Of a stretch of 13,434 nt of DNA, positions 1 through 7,371 are shown in pieces (the first letter of the stretch is position 1; every line of letters begins with the position of its first letter). Source of the stretch: an uncultured Planctomycetaceae bacterium (lineage in GTDB: Bacteria; Planctomycetota; Planctomycetia; Planctomycetales; Planctomycetaceae); assembly GCA_903823545.1 (NCBI GenBank), contig CAIJTL010001043.1, positions 1 to 13,434 of the forward strand, in the 5' to 3' direction. Position numbers and translations under genes: made by a program. The notes beneath the pieces are model-generated. The model did not search any database. It was not told where the DNA came from and saw only the letters and a program-made list of their open reading frames with translations.

Positions 1-3000
1 AGGCAGCAACAACTTGGAGGCGAGTGCGTCTCCGCTCACGACCAATTCTCCATTCTCAATTCTCCAGGCATTCTTGCCCGTCCGTTGAGGAACATCCCAC
101 TTGTCGGCCGGGGGATCGATGAGCGGAATGACGTCGATCCATTCGTCGCTGGCGAATCGCCGTTTCGCTTTCGCAGAGTCGATTGTGTTGCTGGACGCGA
201 TGGCCGCTTTCACGGCGCTCACTGGGAGCGAGACTCGAAAGCCGAGATCCTCGAAACGATCTGTCGAGGCAACTGAGAGGCGGAATGATGACCGGCAATA
301 CGTTGCTTCGTGATACCAACGACCGCCGCGGATGATTCGTTCGGTCTCGGAGGAACTCGGACTGAGGGGGTTGATTGCGGGTTTATTGGCGAAGTCGCGA
401 TAGAAGCCCGGCTCCCAGCCGTCTTGCACCCATTCCCAGACGTTTCCATGAATGTCAAAGAGGCCGAACGGATTCGCTTTCAGTTCGCCTACCGCGTGTG
501 TTCGATCGCCAGAGTTATCACCGAACCAACCCACTTGTTCCAGAGCTTCGTCGTTGTCGCCAATCCAAAACTTCGTCGTCGTCCCCGCGCGACACGCGAA
601 TTCCCATTCGGCTTCGCTGGGGAGTCGATAGCCGGTGGCATCAGGTGGCGCGATTGGTGCGCCCTCGCGGACCGAATAGGGCTTGAGCTTCTCCCGTTGA
701 CTCAACTTGTCGCAGAACTCCAGCACCTCGTCGGAATTCACTTTTTCAACCGGGTGACGTGAGGTGTCCATTCCGGCGACGGCCTCGTTGCCCGGCCCAC
801 TCGTTGAGAAGTGAGAGGGGTTCGTCCCCATGACCTTCTCGTACTGGGCCTGCGTGACTTCGTGGATGCCGAGGTAGATCGGTTGAGTCAGAATCACCTG
901 ATGTTGCGGTGCTTCCGAGCGGATGCAGTCATGCCAGTGCGTGGCCGTTGGATAGGCGGCTTTGAGGGCCGCTTCGATCTCCGCCGCCGTGCTCCCCATC
1001 GTGAACTCACCCGGCGGGATCAGGCGGAACTTCATGCCGATGCTGTTCGTGTACTCGACCGGCACGCCGAGGTGCTTGGCCCATGCTTCTTGATGCGCCT
1101 TCGCCTGAGCGGAATTGATCGGCGCAATCGCCGGGGCCGGAGCATCGGCGGGCCAACCGTGCCAGCCGATGACCGGTTCGAGGCGAATGCCGTCTTTCCA
1201 ATTGACGATGACATCGGGGCGGGCGTTGGCGAAGGCTTGAGCGGCCTCGCGGGAAATGTTTGTGAAAACGAGATCGAGCGTGCTCAAGGTGCGAACAGAT
1301 TCGAGGGCTTTCAGGTCGCCATCTGCGACAGTCGAACCGGCTTCGAAGGTGAGTCGGCTGAGGTGGGGCAATGTCGCCACGGTTTCCAATGCGGCCTTGT
1401 TGGGGATGAGCACCCGAAGTTCACTCAATTTGCGGAACGTCGGTAGGAGTGCGAAGTCGGCTTCGGTCAACTGACTGTTGGCAAGATTCAATGCTATCAG
1501 GTTTTTCAGCGGCAACAGTTCACGCAATCCGCCAGCGGGCAAGTGACTCACGCCCAGTCTGGGAAGATCAGTCAGTTGAGCCAGCAATTGCAGGTCCTCT
1601 GTTTCAGGGGCTGGGGCTGTTTGATCATTCACATTTATGTACTGGGCAAACACAACGTCGCCCGGAGGAAATGCGGTGTCGCCCTGAATCCAAGTCATTC
1701 CGCGAGATGAGTTACTGTTAATTCCAATTGAGCACCCGCGAGACATCAGTTTTCGAATGGTGTCGCGATAGGCCAGTCCATAGATCGGGGATGCCTGCTC
1801 TGGATCTGTGACGACAACTTGGCAACCGCTGAGTTTCTGTTGCAAGTCGTTGATCGCTCCTGCGGTGATTCCTGTTGATATATCCAACACGATCTCCGAA
1901 AGGCTTGGGCAATGAGCGAGTGCGCTGAGTCCGGTATCCCCTAATTCCATACTGGTAAAACGGAGCGTTTGCAGATGGGATAAACTGGCGATGGCATTCA
2001 TTCCCGCTGCACTCAGTTTCACGGCTCCCCAATCCAACCTTTGCAGCTTCGGCGGCGGTGAGGCTGCCAGGCGAATGAGTCCGCTCTCGGTCACTTGCGG
2101 GCAGGAATACATCTGCAGATTTAGCAACTGCGACACGGCTCCCAACTTCGCGAAGAGGTCATCCGTGACTGCCACTTGCCCCAATTCAAGAATACGAAGC
2201 TGGGAGATGGCGAGTACCTCAGACAAGGTCGCATTACTCGTCATGCCACGCGACAACAACAAGTATTGAAGCGAGCGGATTCGAGCCAAAGCTGTTATCG
2301 ATCCCGGTTCGAGGGTGCTGTCGATAAAGTAAACGATATGCAGCCCACGCAACTGAGACAGTCGCACCCCGTCGGCTTCCGTGAACTTCGGTTGATTGCG
2401 AATGAAGACATGGAAGACCGTAAACGGGTCAGGAGGCAAATCAGCCATGTTCTCGATCAATCCGCCCCGATTGACCAGAAGGACCGCTCCCCCATTCTTG
2501 AGGACCCACTCGGCGACATCTCGATCAGCATCGCGGTCTTCTGACTTGCGAACCTGCCGTGAGGCTCCCGCAGAGCCGTGTTTTGCTAAGTCGTCTCTTT
2601 CCGAGTCGAGTTTTTCCGCAACTTGCGGCTCGGCGGGAGCCTCGCCCTCCCCGGATACCTGCCCCTTATCTACGAGATCGACCTTTGCCGCTGGACGGTT
2701 GAGTGCCGACAGCCCGAAGGCGACAAGAGGCAGCACAACCACTGCGGCAGCGATCCACTTCCACCACGCCGCAGGCGGCGACTTCGCTTGCGGGATGAGG
2801 GAAAAATCCTTCAGCCCGGAGTGCGCCTTGAGTTGGACCTCGCAGTTGGCGAGCACATCGGCGATCTCCCGCGCCGATTGGTAACGCTCATCAGGATTCT
2901 TGGCGTGCAGCTTCGTGATGATGTCGCACAGCCACTGTGGCGTTTCGGGAATGATCTCGCGGATTGGGCGCGGGGTCTCTTCGGCCAGTCGCTTCAAGAC

Positions 3001-4002
3001 GGCCAACGTGGTCGCTGCGCGGAACGGCGGGCGGCCACTCACCATCTGGTACATCACGCTGCCGAAACTGAAGAGATCGGCCCGCTGATCGAGCTTTTGC
3101 CCCATCGCCTGTTCGGGAGCCATGTACATCGGCGTGCCAGCAATCGTACCGCTCTGCGTCAGACTGGCGTCGTCCGCCGTGCGAGCCAGTCCGAAGTCCG
3201 TGACTTTCACCATCTCGCGAACCCCCGACTCCAACAGGATGTTGGCGGGCTTGATGTCGCGATGAATCAGGTCTTGCGCATGAGCGGCCGCCAATCCCTC
3301 CGCGATCTGCCTGCCGATCCGCAGCACGGTCGGCACATCGAGCGGCCCCGTTTGGTCGAGCCGTTGCTGCAATGTCAGGCCGGGAATGAACTCCATCACC
3401 AGATACGGCAACGGCTTTTCTTCGACAGCATAGATGCTGACGACATGCTCATGCCGGATTGCCGCCGAAGCCTGAGCCTCCCGCAGAAACCGCTTACGGG
3501 CCGGCGATGTCGCCGCCATCTCTGGAGCCATGACCTTGATCGCGACCACCCGCTGCAGCTTCTCGTCAAACGCTCGCAGCACCGTCCCGAACGCCCCGCG
3601 ACCAACCACCTCTAACACTTCATAATGCCCCAACCGCCCCAACGCACCGGGCTTGGTTGACGGTTCCAAGTACCCCAACGCCATCTCGAATTCCGCGTCT
3701 TCTTGCTGCTTCGTCATAGATGCATTCCCGTTGGAATAGAACGTCGTCGCGTCAGGGTCGTCGTCGTGCGTGGAACCATTTTCATCAGCGATCGTGGCAG
3801 AGGCCACGGCATCCGAAACGTCTGCAATCTGCTCGACTACCGGCGTGTTGAGGAATTGGCTCTGGTTTTCATGCGACGCCAGCAACGCCTCGACACGAGC
3901 CAGCAGCGCGACATCGTCGCCACACTCAGTCTTCAGATGTGCCTGCCGGGCCACCGGGTTTTCAATCTCAAGAGCAGCCAGAAACAGTTCCCGTTCTTTC
4001 AT
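1..4002 (-). CDS. Large membrane Ser/Thr protein kinase with LRR and SUMF1/FGE-like domains (C-terminus beyond left edge)
   Basis: The frame is open from ATG at 4002 to the left edge, 1334 codons without a stop. I chose ATG 4002 over ATG 3717 because the 95 extra residues (MKERELFLAALEI...) look like the helical N-terminus common on planctomycete kinases, an in-frame stop lies at 4048-4050, and a GAGG ribosome site sits 8 nt upstream. Domains: kinase about 125-385, with glycine loop G134-x-G136-xx-G139, VAIK lysine K156, HRD 247-249, N254, DFG 269-271 and APE 295-297, so it should be active; one membrane helix about 413-434; acidic linker; leucine-rich repeats about 530-950; SUMF1/FGE-like domain about 980-1260 (NSIGMKF, MGS, RLPSEAEWEFACRAG, HGNVWEW, RGG, GFR). 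From about 1283 (EWIDVIPLIDP, then WRIENGELVV) another domain starts, perhaps DUF1080/concanavalin-like. Inferred topology: cytoplasmic kinase, periplasmic LRR and SUMF1 parts. Likely co-transcribed with the sigma factor gene upstream. Confidence 0.93.
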   Translation of the reverse strand, partial: MKERELFLAALEIENPVARQAHLKTECGDDVALLARVEALLASHENQSQFLNTPVVEQIADVSDAVASATIADENGSTHDDDPDATTFYSNGNASMTKQQEDAEFEMALGYLEPSTKPGALGRLGHYEVLEVVGRGAFGTVLRAFDEKLQRVVAIKVMAPEMAATSPARKRFLREAQASAAIRHEHVVSIYAVEEKPLPYLVMEFIPGLTLQQRLDQTGPLDVPTVLRIGRQIAEGLAAAHAQDLIHRDIKPANILLESGVREMVKVTDFGLARTADDASLTQSGTIAGTPMYMAPEQAMGQKLDQRADLFSFGSVMYQMVSGRPPFRAATTLAVLKRLAEETPRPIREIIPETPQWLCDIITKLHAKNPDERYQSAREIADVLANCEVQLKAHSGLKDFSLIPQAKSPPAAWWKWIAAAVVVLPLVAFGLSALNRPAAKVDLVDKGQVSGEGEAPAEPQVAEKLDSERDDLAKHGSAGASRQVRKSEDRDADRDVAEWVLKNGGAVLLVNRGGLIENMADLPPDPFTVFHVFIRNQPKFTEADGVRLSQLRGLHIVYFIDSTLEPGSITALARIRSLQYLLLSRGMTSNATLSEVLAISQLRILELGQVAVTDDLFAKLGAVSQLLNLQMYSCPQVTESGLIRLAASPPPKLQRLDWGAVKLSAAGMNAIASLSHLQTLRFTSMELGDTGLSALAHCPSLSEIVLDISTGITAGAINDLQQKLSGCQVVVTDPEQASPIYGLAYRDTIRKLMSRGCSIGINSNSSRGMTWIQGDTAFPPGDVVFAQYINVNDQTAPAPETEDLQLLAQLTDLPRLGVSHLPAGGLRELLPLKNLIALNLANSQLTEADFALLPTFRKLSELRVLIPNKAALETVATLPHLSRLTFEAGSTVADGDLKALESVRTLSTLDLVFTNISREAAQAFANARPDVIVNWKDGIRLEPVIGWHGWPADAPAPAIAPINSAQAKAHQEAWAKHLGVPVEYTNSIGMKFRLIPPGEFTMGSTAAEIEAALKAAYPTATHWHDCIRSEAPQHQVILTQPIYLGIHEVTQAQYEKVMGTNPSHFSTSGPGNEAVAGMDTSRHPVEKVNSDEVLEFCDKLSQREKLKPYSVREGAPIAPPDATGYRLPSEAEWEFACRAGTTTKFWIGDNDEALEQVGWFGDNSGDRTHAVGELKANPFGLFDIHGNVWEWVQDGWEPGFYRDFANKPAINPLSPSSSETERIIRGGRWYHEATYCRSSFRLSVASTDRFEDLGFRVSLPVSAVKAAIASSNTIDSAKAKRRFASDEWIDVIPLIDPPADKWDVPQRTGKNAWRIENGELVVSGDALASKLLLP

Positions 4003-4010
4003 GACAACAG

Positions 4011-4015
4011 CCTCG
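4011..4015 (-). promoter_or_regulatory. Ribosome binding site of the large kinase gene
   Basis: The minus strand reads CGAGG here, 8 nt (4003-4010) before ATG 4002. This supports the longer N-terminus over the internal ATG at 3717. Confidence 0.55.
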
Positions 4016-4076
4016 GTCTGGTGACGAAGGTCAAAATGGTCCTGTCCTCAATGCGCCGTTTGGCCGCCAATCACGC

Positions 4077-4089
4077 CACAAAATTTGTG
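4077..4089. repeat. Short perfect dyad CACAAA-A-TTTGTG between sigma factor and kinase genes
   Basis: Perfect 6-bp arms around a single A, within an AT-rich patch (about 4076-4102) that contrasts with the GC-richer surroundings. It lies 75 nt upstream of the kinase start and just after the sigma factor stop. It could be an operator or part of an internal promoter; nothing shows that it is bound. It has no GC-rich stem, so it is unlikely to be a terminator. Confidence 0.35.
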
Positions 4090-4117
4090 AAATTTCCAAA
4101 ATAGCGTGACGCACCAG

Positions 4118-4696
4118 CTACTTTCTGGCGGAATCACTCTCCATCCCAGCGATCTCTTGATGCAGCCATGCTCGCGCGAAGGCCCAGATTCGATCTGCCG
4201 TGCGGGGAGCAATCCCCATGAAGTTGGCCGCGTCGGGGATCGAGAGACCCACGAAGTACCTCAGATGAACGAGCCTCACCGCTTCCGCATCAATCGCCTT
4301 CAGGCGATCGAGTGCCTCATCCAGTGCAATCAGATCTTCGTGAATCTCTGGCGTGGCAACCAAATCATCGGCTAGTTCGACCTGCTGCAACTCGCCGCCA
4401 CGTTTGAGCCGCTTCTTCCGCCGAGCACCTTCCACCAAAATGCGTCGCATTGCCTCAGCCGCTGCCGCGAAGAAGTGCCCCCTGCTATCGAAGTGCTGAG
4501 CCTGATCAACATCCACCAGCCGCAAGTATGCTTCATGCACCAACGCCGTGGCCTGAAGAGTCTGCCCCGGATGTTCTTGCCCGATCCGCTGAGCTGCCAG
4601 TTTACGCAATTCTTCGTAGACCATCGGCAACAATTCCTGAGCGGCCGTGAGGTCACCGTGCTCGATACGGGAAAGAATTTGTGTCACGTTGGTCAT
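4118..4696 (-). CDS. ECF sigma factor (Sigma70_ECF / TIGR02999 type)
   Basis: 192 residues from ATG 4696. The frame continues upstream, but that part is translated palindromic repeat sequence, and family members start with M-x-x-VTQIL, so this start is preferred although no clear ribosome site precedes it. Region 2 is about residues 18-92 (LLPMVYEELRKLAAQ, LQATALVHEAYLRL, DSRGHFFAAAAEAMRRILVE), followed by a basic stretch RRKKRLKRGG. Region 4 is about 125-182 and contains the helix-turn-helix (LSIPDAANFMGIAPRTADR) and the typical end WAFARAWLHQEI. This family has about 180-200 residues, so the gene looks complete. It should direct RNA polymerase to a specific promoter set. No anti-sigma gene is seen; the kinase gene follows after 115 nt. 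ECF genes next to Ser/Thr kinase genes are a known planctomycete arrangement, so phosphorylation control by the neighbouring kinase is likely but inferred. Confidence 0.95.
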   Translation of the reverse strand: MTNVTQILSRIEHGDLTAAQELLPMVYEELRKLAAQRIGQEHPGQTLQATALVHEAYLRLVDVDQAQHFDSRGHFFAAAAEAMRRILVEGARRKKRLKRGGELQQVELADDLVATPEIHEDLIALDEALDRLKAIDAEAVRLVHLRYFVGLSIPDAANFMGIAPRTADRIWAFARAWLHQEIAGMESDSARK

Positions 4697-4740
4697 GCCG
4701 AAGAAGATACCGCCGCGACTCAAGCAAATCGACCACATCA

Positions 4741-4757
4741 GCCCTGACACGCAGGGC
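4741..4757. repeat. Small hairpin GCCCTG-ACACG-CAGGGC
   Basis: Perfect 6-bp arms (4741-4746 and 4752-4757) with a 5-nt loop, 45 nt upstream of the sigma factor start. It may belong to the repeat element that begins at 4786, or form in the sigma factor leader if transcription starts further upstream. Confidence 0.45.
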
Positions 4758-4785
4758 GTGCCAGTGTTTGACATTGATGAAAACG

Positions 4786-4874
4786 TAACCCGAATCGTGA
4801 GCGAGGGCGTACGCTTCAAAACGTGAGGAATTGCTAGTCGAGGAAACGTACGCCTTCGCTCACGCGACGGGTTA
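4786..4874. repeat. Long imperfect inverted repeat, REP-like element, first palindrome
   Basis: Arms 4786-4817 and 4843-4874 are 32 nt each and match at 27 of 32 positions when one is reverse-complemented. The core GTGAGCGARGGCGTACG is shared by both arms. The 25-nt centre is 4818-4842. The length, the closeness to a second palindrome and the position between genes fit a repetitive extragenic palindrome. Similar strings (TRRVSEGV when translated) occur, from memory, in planctomycete genomes; genome-wide copy number cannot be judged here. Confidence 0.8.
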
Positions 4875-4938
4875 GTTCATTGCGGTGGGCCGGCGCTCCG
4901 CCGGCCCGCCCTACCCTTTTTCCGCCATGCAATGAACT
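4874..4938. repeat. Nested palindrome with GC-rich hairpin, REP-like element, second palindrome
   Basis: The outer arms AGTTCATTGC (4874-4883) and GCAATGAACT (4929-4938) are perfect 10-bp complements. Inside, GGGCCGGCG (4887-4895) and CGCCGGCCC (4899-4907) form a perfect 9-bp stem with a 3-nt loop, extendable to 12 bp on the plus strand through one T-G pair. CTACCC and five T follow, so a plus-strand transcript could end here, but no gene reads in from the left on that strand. It adjoins the first palindrome directly, which suggests one composite element. Confidence 0.75.
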
Positions 4939-5150
4939 TTCCAGCCACGCCAGCTTCAGTTTGGCGTTTGTCTTTTCGACGTCGTTCTTCGGGTCTCTGA
5001 TTTGGACCTTGTTTACGAAGGTAAGTTGCAAGTAGGTCAACTTCCGTTGATTCACCTCGACCGTAAATCGGAGCGTCAGCCAATTGATTTCTGAGTGAAT
5101 CCTGCGGATGCTGGCACCCCATGTGACGCCTTCAATCGCGAGAACTTCCT

Positions 5151-7286
5151 GTGACCGAAACATTTCGAGCAACGCAATCACTGTCCACAGTTTGGCGGCG
5201 CCATATTTGGATACGACCGCTGATCGTGTTGGTGGTACTCGCAATCGTTGGTTGTTGGCTGAAAGCGAAGGTCGAATCCTCGTTGAATGCCAGTTTGCGG
5301 TCGGTCTTGCAAACGACATTGCAATCCGAGCGGGAGGCAGTGCGAAACTGGCTTCGAATGCAACGAAATCAAGCGGAGTCGGCCGCCACCGATTCGCAAA
5401 TTGCCGCGAAGATTCGCTCGTTGATTGCACAGGTCCATCCAAATGCGACATCAGTTGAATTGCTGAATCTTCCATCTGCGGCCGAATTGCGAACTGAGAT
5501 CGATCCACTGCTTGCAGCACAGGAATACAACGGCTTCGTGGTCGTCGAACGAAGCGGACGAGTCGTCGCCTCTTACCGTAGTGAGCTGGTCGGCTGGCAG
5601 CTTACTGATTTGGAGATGAAGCCACTTCGCGAGATTGGCTTCGCTGGACAATCATTAGTGTTGCCTCCGCGGAAAAGCAAAATCGCGATTCCCGATCGTC
5701 ATGGTGTCACGCGCGTGGGAGTGCCAACGATGTTCGCGGTCGCTCCAGTCTTTGGCGAAAGTGGTGACGTCATTGCCCTGCTCGGTTTGCGGATTCAGCC
5801 AGAGGTCGAGTTCACTCGAATTCTGGAAATCGCTCGCATCGGCGAGACCGGCGAGACGTTTGCATTCGATCGCAATGGGGTGATGCTGACCAACAGTCGC
5901 TTCGACGAGCAACTTCGAAGTATCGGACTATTAACGGAAGGCGAGGACTCAACGCTCAACATTTCATTGCGCGATCCCGGCGTCGATCTGACTCAAGGGA
6001 CGCGTGCGAAACTGCCACGTTCCGAGCAACCAATGACTTTGATGGCAACCGAAGCCGCGGTTGGTCGCGACGGGATGAACATCAACGGCTATCGTGACTA
6101 TCGAGGAGTTCCTGTCGTCGGTGCGTGGCAATGGCTCGAGAATGATGGTTTTGGTATCGCCACAAAGCTCGATGTCCGTGAAGCGCATCAGACACTTGAT
6201 ACCATCAATCGAGCGTTTTGGGCTTTATTTGCTCTTCTATCGGCAGCGTCATTGTTGATGCTGCTTTCCATGATGCGAGCAGACCGACTTGCGGAACAAG
6301 CACGCCTCGCTTCGCTCGAACTTAAGCGACTTGGCCAATACACGCTCGAAGAAAAGCTGGGCGAGGGAGGAATGGGGGTCGTCTACCGAGCGAAACATGC
6401 CATGCTGCATCGACCGACGGCAGTGAAGTTTCTTGATGCAACCAAGACGAATGAAAAGTCGATCGCCCGGTTTGAACGCGAAGTGCAACTGACGAGCCAA
6501 CTCAATCACCCGAATACAATCGCAATCTACGATTATGGCCACACACCCGAAGGTGTCTTCTACTACGCAATGGAATATCTCGATGGCCTGAATCTGCAAG
6601 ACCTCGTGGAACGGCACGGTCCCCAGCCTGAAGGACGAGTGATCCACATTCTCAAGCAAATCTGCGGTTCACTCGCAGAGGCTCATTCAATTGGACTGAT
6701 CCATCGCGATGTGAAGCCAGCCAATATCCTCCTCAACGTCCGAGGCGGCATGTTTGATGTGGTCAAACTGCTTGACTTCGGTCTCGTCAAACTCACAGAT
6801 CCATCCCGAGAAGCATTGGTTACGAAAACCGGCGGAGTCGTTGGCACTCCATTGTATATGTCGCCCGAAGCCTACAAGTCCCCCGACGATATTGATGCTC
6901 GCAGCGACTTATACGCAGTCGGAGCGGTCGGCTATTTCTTGTTGACGGGCACGCCGTTGTTCATCGGAGAAAGCGTGCTCGACATACTCAGACAACAGGT
7001 CAAATCTTTGCCCGAGCCACCTTCAAAACGACTCAAGCAGCCAGTTTCCGTGGAACTCGAAGAACTCATTATGCGTTGTCTGGCCAAGTCTCCTGACGAC
7101 CGCCCGAAATCAGCCGTCGAGATCATTGCTGATTTAGACAAGATCCCGACAGCGACGTCTTGGACTGATGCTGATGCCCGATTGTGGTGGCGGCGTTATC
7201 TTCCAAGTACGACGAAAACTCCCACTGCCGACACGGCAATCACGGCCGATTTAGCGGCGACCTTGGTCGTCGAGAACCGGGAGTGA
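5151..7286 (+). CDS. Receptor-type Ser/Thr protein kinase with dCache-like extracellular sensor
   Basis: 711 residues from GTG 5151. An in-frame stop at 5124 and the membrane helix starting only about 21 residues in make this the most likely start; GAGAA about 7 nt upstream is a weak ribosome site. Order: short cytoplasmic N-terminus; helix 1 about 22-36; ectodomain about 40-350 with dCache-like strings (GETGETFAFDRNGVMLTNSR at 231-250; GYRDYRGVPVVGAWQWLENDG at 313-333, given here only as positions with key residues Y314, G319, W326); helix 2 about 356-375; kinase about 396-665 with glycine loop G404-x-G406-xx-G409, AVK lysine K426, HRD 518-520, DFG 542-544, SPE 571-573; then a Thr-rich tail. 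All catalytic residues are present. It should sense a periplasmic ligand and phosphorylate cytoplasmic targets. Unlike the large kinase nearby, sensor and kinase are in the reverse order. The carbonic anhydrase gene follows after 85 nt. Confidence 0.93.
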   Translation: MTETFRATQSLSTVWRRHIWIRPLIVLVVLAIVGCWLKAKVESSLNASLRSVLQTTLQSEREAVRNWLRMQRNQAESAATDSQIAAKIRSLIAQVHPNATSVELLNLPSAAELRTEIDPLLAAQEYNGFVVVERSGRVVASYRSELVGWQLTDLEMKPLREIGFAGQSLVLPPRKSKIAIPDRHGVTRVGVPTMFAVAPVFGESGDVIALLGLRIQPEVEFTRILEIARIGETGETFAFDRNGVMLTNSRFDEQLRSIGLLTEGEDSTLNISLRDPGVDLTQGTRAKLPRSEQPMTLMATEAAVGRDGMNINGYRDYRGVPVVGAWQWLENDGFGIATKLDVREAHQTLDTINRAFWALFALLSAASLLMLLSMMRADRLAEQARLASLELKRLGQYTLEEKLGEGGMGVVYRAKHAMLHRPTAVKFLDATKTNEKSIARFEREVQLTSQLNHPNTIAIYDYGHTPEGVFYYAMEYLDGLNLQDLVERHGPQPEGRVIHILKQICGSLAEAHSIGLIHRDVKPANILLNVRGGMFDVVKLLDFGLVKLTDPSREALVTKTGGVVGTPLYMSPEAYKSPDDIDARSDLYAVGAVGYFLLTGTPLFIGESVLDILRQQVKSLPEPPSKRLKQPVSVELEELIMRCLAKSPDDRPKSAVEIIADLDKIPTATSWTDADARLWWRRYLPSTTKTPTADTAITADLAATLVVENRE

Positions 7287-7371
7287 AGCCGCTCGTTGTC
7301 ACCGCATTTATCGGAATCAGACTCAGTCAACGTCTTGGCTTTAGATCGAACAAAGACTTTGGATCGTCACC

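Larger units (their letters stand above)
4697..5150. other. Divergent intergenic region with REP-like palindromes
   Basis: 454 nt between the divergent sigma factor and dCache kinase genes. It must hold both promoters, but I could not assign convincing -35/-10 boxes. The half near the sigma factor is filled with inverted repeats (4741-4757, 4786-4874, 4874-4938). The remainder, 4939-5150, shows no repeat. A long minus-strand frame crosses it and continues antisense into the kinase gene, which I do not accept as a gene. Its end in the palindrome reads LTRRVSEGVR. Confidence 0.7.

Noticed and set aside
2623..3615. Plus-strand open frame of 330 codons opposite the large kinase
   Set aside because: Arg/His/Leu-rich translation antisense to the kinase catalytic domain, whose coding frame is certain from its motifs.
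4697..4819. N-terminal extension of the sigma factor to an ATG at 4819
   Set aside because: The extension is translated intergenic palindrome sequence, and family members begin at M-x-x-VTQIL.
4887..4925. GC-rich hairpin followed by five T as an intrinsic terminator
   Set aside because: No plus-strand gene reads into it, and the T-run starts several bases after the stem; the nested symmetry fits a repeat element better.
4786..4938. CRISPR-like array or insertion sequence
   Set aside because: There are only paired inverted arms, no regular direct repeats with spacers, and no transposase or cas gene.
4834..5520. Minus-strand open frame of 228 codons across the divergent intergenic region
   Set aside because: Its first two-thirds is antisense to the dCache kinase gene and its end is translated palindromic repeat (ELTRRVSEGVR). 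No ribosome site or recognisable domain.
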